A stretch of 64,000 bases of DNA from assembly GCA_951804985.1 (NCBI GenBank), contig OX638130.1, forward strand, positions 35,272,202-35,336,201, given 5' to 3'. Positions 10,914 through 20,542 of this stretch are shown here, piece by piece (position 1 is the first letter of the stretch; each line of letters begins with the position of its first letter). The DNA comes from Dryomyza anilis (lineage: Eukaryota; Arthropoda; Insecta; Diptera; Dryomyzidae). The notes beneath the pieces are model-generated. The model searched no databases and was not told where the DNA came from. It saw only the letters and a list, made by a program, of their open reading frames with translations. A program made the position numbers and the translations under genes.

Positions 10914-11650
10914 GCCTGTCTGTTGAAATCCCTACTACTTTTAAAATTGAAGAGCTAGATAAATGAAACTTATAACTTAGATTACTAATATACCTACGCT
11001 GTATGTGCGAAAAAATCGATCGGTCCATTGTGCCCTATGATCCGACCACTTATGTTCAAATACCTCATATAAAATGTACATATAAAGATCAATTTTTATG
11101 TATACGTGCTTAGGTAAACTTTTTTGGTCAAATATATATTGACATCATGCTCAAATACATGATAATAATGTTTTCCGGCGAAAAGACTTGTGGTTCATAA
11201 AAAAAAATCGAAATTCGGTACACCTACCCATTTGTAAATATGGGTATCAAATGAATGGAAATTCTTCAACGATTGAATGTTTGTAGTTATTTTCAGGATT
11301 CGTATACCCTGGTGACCTATATATCGCTTTGAATGGTAACCACACATATGTGTAGGGTATTTATAGTCGGCTTAGACCGACTATAATTTTGATAATCCTA
11401 ACTATCATAATTACACCTACTTTAAAATTTCCCATGTGATCTAACCTTCCCAACTGGTAATATATTTTGTTTATCATATGCAAAAATCGTATGATTTTAT
11501 GTGTTATATTTCATACTTCTGAAACTAATATTTATATTTAAATTGTTTATACAAAATCAAGAAGTCATGGAAAGTTCCATTGTTTATGATTTTGTTTATG
11601 ATTCAGCTGAAATTAAATATAGTGTCAGATAGCATACTGATATCGTAACT
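10519..11650 (-). repeat. 3' LTR of the gypsy-like element, split by an R745 copy
   Basis: 10519-10713 plus 11459-11650 make an LTR of about 387 bp. Its two ends match the 5' LTR (AGTTATATTTCGTTACCAAA at one side; TTTATGATTCAGCTGAAATT and CATACTGATATCGTAACT at the other). The middle part is absent from the 134 bp 5' LTR, so the 5' LTR has an internal deletion or this one has gained sequence besides R745. Confidence 0.8.
10714..11458 (+). repeat. R745 dispersed repeat, full-length-looking copy inside the LTR
   Basis: Runs from ATACCCTACACTAAGAGTG to TTCCCAACTGG, 745 bases, the longest copy in the window. It carries a (TCTG)n microsatellite near 10877-10920, CTTGATCAGCATGACCTCCT, TTATAGTCGGCTTAGACCGA and the common end word. 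No clear terminal inverted repeat or target duplication was found. Similar CCGTCTGTCCGTCTG-bearing repeats are, to my recollection, widespread in fly genomes; I cannot assign this one to a class. Confidence 0.8.
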
Positions 11651-13127
11651 CGCCCATCGTAAGCTGGATTATTACTAGTAAAATTTTTTAATATATTTAA
11701 TTTTTTTTTTTTTAATCAAAATTGTAATTATTATTATGAAAGTTATTATTAATATTAATAATGTAAAAGTTAAATTGTGTTTAATATTGCTATGAAATTT
11801 TACTTCTTTGATTTCCTTTATATTTTCTAATTGATTATTATGTACGTCTTCCAATTCCTTCTAATATTTTCTAAACTGTTATAAATGGGTAAAATTATAT
11901 GGTCATTATATATCTTATTTTCATAGTTAAATATGGTATCATTAATCTTAATTGAACAATTATTTATATGGATTACATTATTTCCTTTTATCTTATAAGT
12001 AACATTATTATTAATATCTATAACTTCGGTATTATAAATGTTCTTTGTTATTATCATGTTTTCCTCTTCAATAATAGTTTTTTCTTTATTCTTTCTTAAT
12101 TTACATTCTTTGTGGTTATCATTGTTATATAAATGTGTAATACAATTGTTTGCTAATATTAATTTCTTTATTACATTTTCATTTTTATTTTCATAGATTT
12201 TATTTCTAAAATGTATATAATTATTATGGTTTATAATAACTTCTTCGTGATCTATGGTTGGCATAGAATATATTTTTAATTTGTTTGCCATTTCATCAGT
12301 AAATTTCGGAATTAAGAATATAAATACTATTTTATCATTTATTTTGGCTAATGAGCTTTTCATGAATTCTAATTTCTCAATCGTTATTCCCAATTTTTCA
12401 TTCTCTTTCTTAGTTAAAATATTTTTTCCTAAAATTCCAATTCTGGACATCATAATGTTATCTTGTAACTTTTCTATTTCGTTCATTAATAGATTTATAT
12501 CCATACTAATTTGTAAGTATTCTAGATTTTTAATTATTTTAAGCTGAGTTTTATCAGAAAATTTTAAATTGTCTTTTATAATTTGTTGATTTTTAGAACT
12601 ACTTCACCTAACTGATTCAATTGTTTTTGAAGATTATTATTTATCGTTATTTGTTTGTTTAAATTATCTATTAGATTGTGATTATTTTGGTCAATAATTT
12701 CTAAATGGTTTTCAATTTCTACTTTATCTTCTTCATCTAAATTTACGAAAATGAATTTTATCGCTTTACCTCCAATATTAATTAATGCTCTTTTTGTTCT
12801 CTTTGTTTTATTAATTGGCGTTATACTTCTTATCTTGCTTGTTGCTAAAGTTAGTGAATTTTGTAATACTTTGGTTGATGTATTGTCATTAAATTAATCG
12901 TTATACTGTATTATTGAATTGTTTATTTTTTTAATTATTTTATCATATGATTCTAGATTTATTATATGTATAACCTTATCATAACTTTCTATTAAGTTTA
13001 TTCTCTTTTGTTTTATTATCATATACCCTGCATCATTATTTACTTGTTCTATCCTCATTTGTAATTCTCCTAAAGTTATTATATTTAAAATTACAATTAT
13101 TATTGTCATTATTCCAAATGTAGCCAT
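11651..13127 (-). pseudogene. env-like gene of the gypsy-like element, broken
   Basis: The minus-strand frame starts at 13127 with a hydrophobic signal-like segment (TIIIVILNIITL). The first part ends at a stop at 12894-12896; the same frame continues and contains a basic cleavage-type site (KRTKR, near 12787-12800) directly followed by a hydrophobic, glycine-containing segment, the layout of the F-like fusion glycoproteins of insect errantiviruses. A frameshift lies near 12590, an open stretch of 225 residues follows (11827-12504), and another shift near 11830 precedes a C-terminal membrane segment (LTFTLLILIITFIIII) close to the LTR. At least one stop and two shifts make it non-functional. 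Confidence 0.75.
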
Positions 13128-13140
13128 CTGAAAGAAAAAT

Positions 13141-14105
13141 ATTATTTATGCTTTAATTTTGATCTTGATATTTGAATATTCTTTTAAACTGATTTTTATG
13201 TATTTTTTTATTATTTGCTTTGTATTCATTATTAACTTTGTTAACTTTAATTTTCTTATACTTTTGAGCCATCTTTTTCGCTGTTCTTACTATTTCTCCT
13301 TTTATGTATAATTTCCTATCTAAATTTGGTTCATTGAATTCTTGTCTTGTTTTGTTTAACCTAGTTATTGTAACTTCTTTATTACTTTTTATTCTGTTAG
13401 CTATGTTATCTAAATCTTCTAACTTTATTTCATTTTGGTCTTTTTAAAGTTGTAGAGTGTATGGTTTCATTATAATATTTTACTGTGATTATTACTTTCT
13501 CTTTTAAATTAATTTGACTTTTATCTTCTTGTGAGTTTAGTAACCTAATATGTTCATTTATAGTTCCATGTATTCTTTCTATGTCCGCGTTTCCTGTTTT
13601 ATTATTTATTGTAGTTAAATGAATTTTAATATTTTCTTTTTCCATAAATTCTTTAAATAATAATGTATTGAATTCATTATCGCATATTATTTCTTTAGGG
13701 TTTCCCATTACTGAATTTCTAATTTGTATCTGCTCAATGATTTTAATTATACTTCTATTATTTATAGGTAATGCTGTAACGTGTTTAGTATATTTGTCTA
13801 AGAATGTTAAAAAATAAATATTCTGTTTTGGTTGATATATCCATATGAATTATTTCGTTTGGTCTGATAGCTGTCACAGATGTTTCGAATTTAATCTTTT
13901 CCGGATTCCTATCATGTTTTGATTTTTGACAAACTGCACAATTATTTATATACCTCCTAATAATTTCTCTCAATTTAGGATAATAATATTCTCTTTGTAT
14001 TTCTAATAATGTTTCGTAAATACCCCTGTGATCATATTTTTTATGAGTTTCTTCAATTTTTGCCAAAACTTCGTTGAATGTTGCTATATCTCTTTTCATT
14101 GTCAT
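13141..14105 (-). pseudogene. integrase part of pol (gypsy-like element)
   Basis: The first open stretch (13785-14105) carries the zinc-binding N-terminal region (HKKYDHRGIYETLL, NNCAVCQKSKHDRNP) and the first catalytic Asp in EIIHMDIST. A frameshift near 13820 separates it from the second stretch (13430-13708), with the second acidic position in EIICDNEFN and the catalytic Glu in NADIERIHGTINE. A stop near 13440 follows, then a C-terminal domain that includes RKLYIKGEIVRTAKK. The enzyme would join element cDNA to host DNA. The catalytic triad is still readable but the frame is broken. Confidence 0.85.
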
Positions 14106-14911
14106 AATCTCACTATTTTCATTTGACTTTGATTACTGAATAACTCGACATATTTTTCCTGTAATTTATTAAAAATTTCTTCATTTGTGCAGTACACTCC
14201 CACCACACCTGAATTGGGCAAAAATTCCTTTAAAATATTTAAATCTAAGTCGTTTATGCTTTTTATGTGTATTATTAATCTTCTTGTTCTGCTATAAATG
14301 GTTCTTATTTCATGTAAATTTATTTCTTTAATTTCTATACATATCTGGTGTTTATAAACATTTAAATTCAATTCTGAAATAGGTATATGGTCTTCTACTT
14401 CTTCTATTCCACTGTGTATTGTAGCTATGATCGATTCTTGATCCTCATTATTTTCAATATTTTCATTATTATCATTATCAGTGTCTTGTATGTCTTGTGG
14501 ATTTATTTCGATTCTACTCAAAAAATCTGCTACCTTATTTTCATTACCTTTAACGTATTCTATTTAATAGTCATATTCACTTAATTTTACTTTCCATCTT
14601 ATAAATTTTGAATTTGGTTCTTTTATTGAATGTAACCAAACTAAAGGTCTGTGATCTGTTTGTATATTGAATCTTCTTCCAAATATGTATGGTCTAAAAT
14701 AACCGACTGCCCATACAATGGCTAGACATTCTTTTTCTATTGTACTGTAATTTCTTTCATGATTGTTTAATGATCTACTTGCAAAACTTATCGGTCTGTT
14801 TTCTTGACTTGACTTTCTTGACTCGGTCTTTGGTATTCTTATTTTATTTATTGCTGCTATTTTTTTTGGATCGGTTTTTATTCCGTCTCTTGTTATAATA
14901 TGTCCTAGAAA
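14106..14911 (-). pseudogene. RNase H part of pol with internal deletion
   Basis: After [18 protein letters not shown] the sequence jumps from IRIPKTES to [20 protein letters not shown]. In related elements these two blocks are separated by the RT-RNase H connection and the first catalytic Asp of RNase H, so roughly 100 or more residues seem to be missing. The rest is well conserved: [26 protein letters not shown] and IEYVKGNENKVADFLSRIE. An Asn/Asp/Glu-rich linker (14102-14521) leads to integrase. Confidence 0.75.
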
Positions 14912-15661
14912 TTACGTTTCCTTACTAAAAAATTCACATTTATCGATTTGTATTTTTAAATTAAACTTTCTTAATCTTTCGAATATTTTATTTATTGAAT
15001 TTATGTGTTCTTGAATTGAAGTGCTGAATATTAATATATCGTCTAAATATACTACACAAATTTTTCCAATTAAACCTTCTAAAACATAATTCATCATTCT
15101 TTGGAATGTTGCTGGTGCATTTTTTAATCCGAATGGCATTCTTATGAATTCGTAATGTCCTGTTGGTGTTGAAAAAGCTGTTTTATGTCTATCATTTTTA
15201 TCTACTAAAATTTGGTGAAATCCTTTTGCCAAATCTAGTGTTGAGAAGTATTGTGTTCTTCCTAATTTGTCAAATATATCTTTTTTATTTGGTATTGGAA
15301 ACTTATCTTCTATTGTTATCTCGTTCAATTTTCTATAGTCAACTACCAGTCTCCATTTTTGTATTCCTGAATTGTCTAACTTTTTCGGTACCACCCATAA
15401 TGGTGCGTTATAAGGACTTTTACTCTTTGTTATTATTCCTTGATATAACATTACTTTGATTTGTTTTTCTACCTCTTCTTTATGAATTTCTGGATATCTA
15501 TATATTTTGCTGTAAATTGGTCTTAAATGATTTGTATCAATTTTGTGTGTTACTTCTGACATACTAGTTAAATTATCTCCTTCTTTAAAAAATAGATCTT
15601 TATTTCCCTGTATTAATTTTTTTAGCGATTGTTTTTCTTCAGTGTTTAAATTATCCTTCAT
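14912..15661 (-). pseudogene. reverse transcriptase part of pol (gypsy-like element)
   Basis: About 250 residues carry a complete RT palm: YRYPEIHKEEVEKQI, SKSPYNAPLWVVPKK, WRLVVDYRKLNEITI, FSTLDLAKGFHQI, FIRMPFGLKNAPATFQ and the catalytic box VYLDDILIFS. The frame ends in a TAA (14912-14914) between SKET and FLGHII, a nonsense change because the same frame continues homologously. The enzyme copies element RNA into cDNA in virus-like particles. Apart from this stop the domain looks intact. Confidence 0.9.
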
Positions 15662-15837
15662 TAAATTCTTCTCTATAATTTCTTTTACTTCTGTATTTAT
15701 AACTTCTAATTGTATTGGTTCTTTATTAATCTGATTTTTATTTTTTATAGAATCTTTTTTATTTGTAGTTTTTTGTTGAATTTTTTCAGTATGAGAATCA
15801 TTTTGTGAAATCTCCTGAATATTAGTATTCTTTTTTA

Positions 15838-16293
15838 CTACTTTTGTCTTAGTATGAGATTTTTTTGTAGCTTGTACAATCTCCTTAGACTTAGATTCAG
15901 ATTTATTATTTTCATTTGTAATTTATTTCCCTCATTATAATTATTATTTGTCTGTAATTTTATTTCTTCGTTATTTATTTTTAAAATATGTTTCAAATAT
16001 GATATTTCTGCTTTCATTGGTATTAACATATTGTTCCCTAATATTCCGTCATAACTTTTATTTATTATTCTTGTAATTAAAAATTCCATTGTACTATCTT
16101 TTTTATTAAACTCATCTGGTAATGGTGTAATTATTTGTGTGTCGATTATCTGACTGTTGTTAATTGTCATTAACTTTATTTTATCTTTTAGTTTTACTTC
16201 TACCTCCCTTGGAAATATATCTTTGTTTAATATTGAAGTTGCTGCTCCTGTATCTACTAATAACGTTAGTTTTTTTATTAAATATGTGAACTT
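15838..16293 (-). pseudogene. aspartic protease and pol N-terminus
   Basis: In a frame shifted relative to gag and overlapping its 3' end, the reverse strand reads LTLLVDTGAATSILN (near 16225-16270), the active-site loop of retroviral aspartic proteases, then TMEFLITRIINKSYDGILGNNML, a flap/C-terminal motif common in gypsy elements. The gag-to-pol frame change at the overlap is normal for the group, so it is not itself a lesion. A Lys-rich linker with shifts (15662-15900) separates this from RT. Confidence 0.8.
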
Positions 16294-17343
16294 CTACACA
16301 TAGTAATGGTCTTCCGAGGCGTTCTTTTGAAAATTTCCCATAATTCTAACTTCTTGCGGTTCTTCTTCATTTATTCTTTGATTTAATTTTTTATTACCTT
16401 GGTTTATTTCCCTATTCATTGCATCTACCTCCATTGGTTTAACTCTGTTTCTACTCATTTCTGTTCTACTAATGAATTGTTCATTTCTTCTTGGAATATT
16501 GTTTTTTTGATTTTCAAATCTATTATTATTTTGATAATTATTGTTAGGATAATTATTATTCTGGTAATTATTATTTGGAAAATTATTATTTGGAAAATTA
16601 TTATTTCTAAATATGTTACTGTTGAATCTATTATTATTATAATTGTTATTATTATTTGGATTTCTGTTAAAATTGTTATTTCTATTAAAGTTATTATTTC
16701 TTTGAAAGTTATTGTTTTTTTGATTAAAATTATTAAAAGTGTTATTATTATTTTTATTAATTTGATTTTTATTTTTGTTATCGTATTCTTTTATCCAATG
16801 ACATTCTTCTAACTTAATGTACGCATTATATAACGTTGTTATATTCGCATTAATTATTATTGAACTTGCGTTAACCGGAATTTTCTCTAAGAATTTATTT
16901 AATATACTGCTTTCATTATTTGCTGGTTTGTATTCTTCTGGTTTCTCTGTCCCTAAATAGTATTTTTGATTTAATCTGTTTAATAAACTGTAATATTCAT
17001 CATATACTTGTTTAATTGATCTAAACTGTATATTATCTGCTTGTTCTTTCAATTTTAAAAATGTTAATTTCTCTCCAAAATTCTTCACTAATATATTTTT
17101 AATCATGGTCCATTCTTCCGGATCCCCCGCAATTAATATAGCATTTAATGCATCCCCCACTATTCTTGCTTTTATTTCATTGATGATAAATTTTCTTGAA
17201 TTTTCTCCAAATGCACTAGTATTTTGTAATATGAATTCACTTTTCTTTATAAATTGTACGAGCTCAGATGGAATCTCGCCAGAAAATACTTTAAGTGATT
17301 TAGTTAATTTGATCGGGCAAACAATTAATTCTCCTGGTGCCAT
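16294..17343 (-). CDS. gag: gag of the gypsy-like element
   Basis: An open frame of 349 residues starts MAPGELIVCPI about 600 bases inside the 5' LTR. The N-terminal two thirds are a helical capsid-like region (PEEWTMIKNILVKNFGEK; VYDEYYSLLNRLNQKYY). The C-terminal third is a long Asn-rich repeat built on NNNFNRNN, NNNYPNNN and similar words, with no CCHC zinc knuckle, as in the 17.6/297 group. It forms the virus-like particle shell. It is the only gene of this element I see without an internal stop. The opposite-strand open frame across the Asn-rich part is a shadow. Confidence 0.85.
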   Translation of the reverse strand: MAPGELIVCPIKLTKSLKVFSGEIPSELVQFIKKSEFILQNTSAFGENSRKFIINEIKARIVGDALNAILIAGDPEEWTMIKNILVKNFGEKLTFLKLKEQADNIQFRSIKQVYDEYYSLLNRLNQKYYLGTEKPEEYKPANNESSILNKFLEKIPVNASSIIINANITTLYNAYIKLEECHWIKEYDNKNKNQINKNNNNTFNNFNQKNNNFQRNNNFNRNNNFNRNPNNNNNYNNNRFNSNIFRNNNFPNNNFPNNNYQNNNYPNNNYQNNNRFENQKNNIPRRNEQFISRTEMSRNRVKPMEVDAMNREINQGNKKLNQRINEEEPQEVRIMGNFQKNASEDHYYV

Positions 17344-17501
17344 ATTTAAATGTTATTTTTATTACAATTTCTTTTTTTTCAAATAATAATCTTATTATAC
17401 TTATAATATTCTTACTTTTATTTCTTTTACAGTTGATCTCGGGCTAACTTCTTGATGTATCTCATGTATATTCTTCCTTCGGTGCTCGATGTACCTTCTC
17501 C

Positions 17502-17744
17502 TTAGTGTTGTTCTTGACGTTGAAGTTCTAGATGCTCGGTGTATCTTCTTCTATAACGACTTTCCTCAATGCAATAGTTTAATTCTTGTAGATATCCCTC
17601 CAGAAATAGCCAAATTATCTCTTGGTCGTTATCGTTTGGTGAATATCTTGCTTCTTCTTCTGCTAGTGGTCGAAATGATGACAAGAACTGAGTTTCACTA
17701 TCTTCTTTGAATTCTGCTCTCAAATTATCGTCTGGGATCATCAA
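17502..17744 (-). other. leader-region open frame of unknown meaning
   Basis: An 80-codon frame (starts MMIPDDNLRAEF) lies between the primer binding site and gag. It is rich in Glu and Arg, and no domain is recognised. It may be a chance frame in the 5' untranslated leader or a decayed upstream extension. Confidence 0.25.
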
Positions 17745-17924
17745 TCTTTTTCAGTAAAAGCGATGATGTTAAGTTGTGTTAGCGTTTCAGTCATTTTAAG
17801 TTTTTGATTCTTTAAACAATATTCGTTTGTCCAGGATAATATGCGTTTATCCCTTTATTGAATCTTTTTGCAAAACTTCTACAATCTTGTAGATTCGTTT
17901 CACGGATACCAATTCTTTATTGAT

Positions 17925-17941
17925 ATCCTGCCGACTGCGCC
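17925..17941 (-). promoter_or_regulatory. primer binding site, tRNA-Ser type
   Basis: Directly inside the 5' LTR the minus strand reads GGCGCAGTCGGCAGGAT; with the last LTR base it is TGGCGCAGTCGG, complementary to a tRNA 3' end with CCA. The 17.6/297 group is known to use tRNA-Ser with a very similar site, which supports the family call and the LTR boundary. Confidence 0.8.
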
Positions 17942-18075
17942 AGTTATATTTCGTTACCAAAATATTTTGTAAAAAAAAATATTTTCTTTATTTGTTTTTA
18001 CTTATTGTTTATGATTTTGTTTATGATTCAGCTGAAATTAAATATAGAGTCAGATATCATACTGATATCGTAACT
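17942..18075 (-). repeat. 5' LTR of the gypsy-like element, short form
   Basis: 134 bp from AGTTATATTTCG to ATCGTAACT. It equals the two ends of the 3' LTR joined at ACTTATT/GTTTATG, with the ~250 bp middle missing. Confidence 0.85.
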
Positions 18076-19405
18076 GTATGTTCTAATGGAAACATAATAA
18101 TTTCTACATCCAAACAAAATAAATATTTGAATCGAAACATAAATATGTTCAAATTAAAACATGATTTTGAACGACCTGAATATAAATATGTTTCCAGTGA
18201 AACATATCAGTTGTTTCAGTTCAAAAAGTAGTATGTTTGCATAGAAACATATTTAAATATCTTTGGAAAAAAAATCCTGAAAATAAAATAAAAATAAAAT
18301 GTTTTTTTTTATTTATTTTTATTAAAAATCTTTAAACATGCACAGTGGAAATTATAATAATAGAATTCATATACAAATTTTTAAATGCATAAATAAATAA
18401 TTGGTTTAAAACTGCAAGTACAAGTGACAGCATCAATGAATGCACAATTGCACCAGCAGACGCTAAACCAGACGATCCAGGCTCGCTTTATATTTGGTAC
18501 AGTTACAGTTGATCTCAGTACAGCACATGGCTTAGGCAAGGAATTCACGGAGACTTTTGTAAAAAAAACATGCCAAATTCTGTTGGAAAATTGAAACACT
18601 GATTTTTATTTGTGGTTTTTTCACATTAGTTTCAGAAATTATATAATGCACTATATTATACTCTGTTACTATTAGTATTTTTTATAACAAAATTTATATA
18701 TTTATTTAATTTACAAATAACAAAATTATTACCGACGCGAACACGTTTTCTCAACGAACAACAAAAGACACGTACGCAGAAAATGCCGATCAACGATTGT
18801 CAACTTTATATACAAGAATTAATTTTTTTTTTCTTTTTGAACATCGGTATGTTTAAAATTACCCTATACATACTTCAAACGACGACAAAAGAGACGTAGC
18901 TAGAAAATTCTGCTCAACGAGTGCCAACTTCGTATACAAGAAGAATGTTGGAAGAATACATTTATTTAAATCCTATTCCTTTTTTGTTTGTTTTAAACAT
19001 CAATATGGTCATACGATGGCAAAAGATGGCGTAGGTAGAAAATAAGCGTTGCCAACTTCGTCAGTCGATAATTTATCGAATTAAGACGAGCGTTGCGACC
19101 ATACGTTGTATTTAGATTTGATTAGCATTTTCTTTGTTTCGAAACATAGTTTTAACCAAGTAAATTGCCAAGAAATAGTTTATTCAAATGCAATTAAAAT
19201 TTTATGTTGGTATTGTAACATATTTATGGTAAATTTGACAGATTCTGCTGGACAATATAATAATGTTTACACGTGAGCAAAAATAAATTAAATTTTGATT
19301 ATAATTTAATTACACTTCATTCCTGTGGTACACTTCATGTATGGTAATTTCGTATTACGTTTTAATTACATTCAAACATATTCAAACAAATCTTTTCTAT
19401 CCGTG
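18076..19405. mobile_element. 1.4 kb TA-flanked element, copy 2, right part
   Basis: Continues 10313-10518 after the LTR element, starting with the second GTAT (18076-18079). It is the reverse complement of copy 1 (shared words include ACGCTAAACCAGACGATCCA and CATGCACAGTGG) and ends TTTTCTATCCGTG followed by TA (19406-19407). It carries a ~140 bp internal duplication near 18740-19060 around AAGACGAGCGTTGC/GTGCCAACTTCG that copy 1 has in a shorter form. Confidence 0.85.
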
Positions 19406-19407
19406 TA

Positions 19408-19964
19408 ACAAAATGTAAATGCCAACATTTTAAAAAGTCAACTTTTTTCTATTGGTTATGCTGACTGTGTATTAAAAAAAGGGTGCCATATTGCTGTACT
19501 TTGACATATTATCCAATTGTGAATATATGCGAACATATTTATTTTATGGGGAGAATATATATCGGAATATGTCGGTAATTTAAATATATTAAGCATTATT
19601 GAGATAATTCCATTTTGACTACAATCACTTAAACACCCTTTTATATTATTCAGTTACTAGGTAGTGTAGTGTGTAGTTTACACAAGCATGACTATGAATT
19701 GTGTGAAATTATATCGATATACGTTTTGTCGCGATATCTAGAAAATATTTATATCTATTCATATATTTTCCGATACTTCATCAAATTCATACAACAAATA
19801 TAAAAAAAAAATAATTATAAAGCAAGATAAAAGTGCAAACAGTGTTAGTATTTAATTTAAATGTGGTAATTTACGTTAGTTTTTGTACTAATGTGAGTTG
19901 TGGAAGTGTATTTTTTTAAGAAATGGTTGCTTATAACCTTATTACACCGCACAGTGTGCCCAAC
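19408..19964. other. AT-rich spacer, nothing recognised
   Basis: No gene or repeat family recognised; several A-runs and a GATATC/ATATCG-rich stretch near 19710-19750. Confidence 0.45.
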
Positions 19965-20542
19965 CGCTTGGAGTTTGTATCTTTAATGGTTATGGAGATA
20001 ACAAATCAGTAAAATTAAGATTTTTTCATGAACATTTTTTTCAAAAATTGTAAAAAATCCAAAAGTTATTTTTAAAATTCTTTTGTTTTTGAAAAGCTTA
20101 CATTGAGATCTAAAGAAAATGTGCTTACCTGAAAATATCTTGTTTAGTTTTAAAGATATAGGCGTATAATCATAGACATTTTAAAGTCAACATTAAATTT
20201 AAAATAATCTTTTTGACAATTTAGTCCATTCAAAATATGTCAAAAAAAATCGAATTTATTTGTAAAGTCGACTTTAAATTGTCTATGATTATGCGCCATA
20301 GATTTGAACATGAATTACTGTTTTTATTTTTGAAGACTTTATTTTACATATTTATACATAGATTATACATTTTATCATGAAATCAAAATATGTGTATGGT
20401 ACTTATATAAACAATTAGCACATAAATCATAAACTGGAAACCGTTTTTAAATATCTCAAGTGGTTTTGTAAATATAAAATTGTAAATTCCAAAATTTTTT
20501 TGTTTTACATTTTTTTTTAGTTTTTTTGGAAAATTTAAATTA
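19965..20542 (+). repeat. fold-back repeat, left arm first part
   Basis: From GAGTTTGTATCTTTAATGG onward this matches the reverse complement of 23210-23640 (shared words: TTTCAAAAATTGTAAAAAATC, CATTGAGATCTAAAGAAA, TTTGTAAATATAAAATTGTAAA) and also parts of the tandem units at 50.4-51.2, 53.4-54.1 and 57.6-58.3 kb. It is interrupted at 20543 by the MULE and resumes at 22361. Confidence 0.8.
20163..20308. repeat. small hairpin insert within the left arm
   Basis: CGTATAATCATAGACATTTT near 20163 is matched in reverse complement by TTGTCTATGATTATGCG ending about 20306, flanking ~90 bases. The segment is absent from the opposite arm, so it is probably a small inverted-repeat insertion. Confidence 0.6.

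Larger units (their letters stand above)
10519..18075 (-). mobile_element. Ty3/gypsy LTR element of the 17.6/297 (errantivirus-like) type, minus strand
   Basis: The element is bounded by LTRs that start AGTTAT and end GTAACT (10519 and 18075) and by a 4 bp duplication GTAT at 10515-10518 and 18076-18079; the intact paralogue near 5500 carries the uninterrupted site. Reading leftwards: 5' LTR, a tRNA-Ser-type primer binding site, leader, gag, protease, RT, RNase H, integrase, env-like gene, 3' LTR. Short LTRs beginning AGTTA, 4 bp duplication, Asn-rich gag without zinc knuckles and an env-like third gene are typical of the 17.6/297 group. Every gene except gag is broken, so this copy is dead. 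Confidence 0.9.

Noticed and set aside
15163..15734. Plus-strand hydrophobic open frames over pol
   Set aside because: Antisense of the RT domain; no independent support.
16399..16812. Plus-strand Ile-rich open frame
   Set aside because: Antisense shadow of the Asn-codon-rich gag tail.
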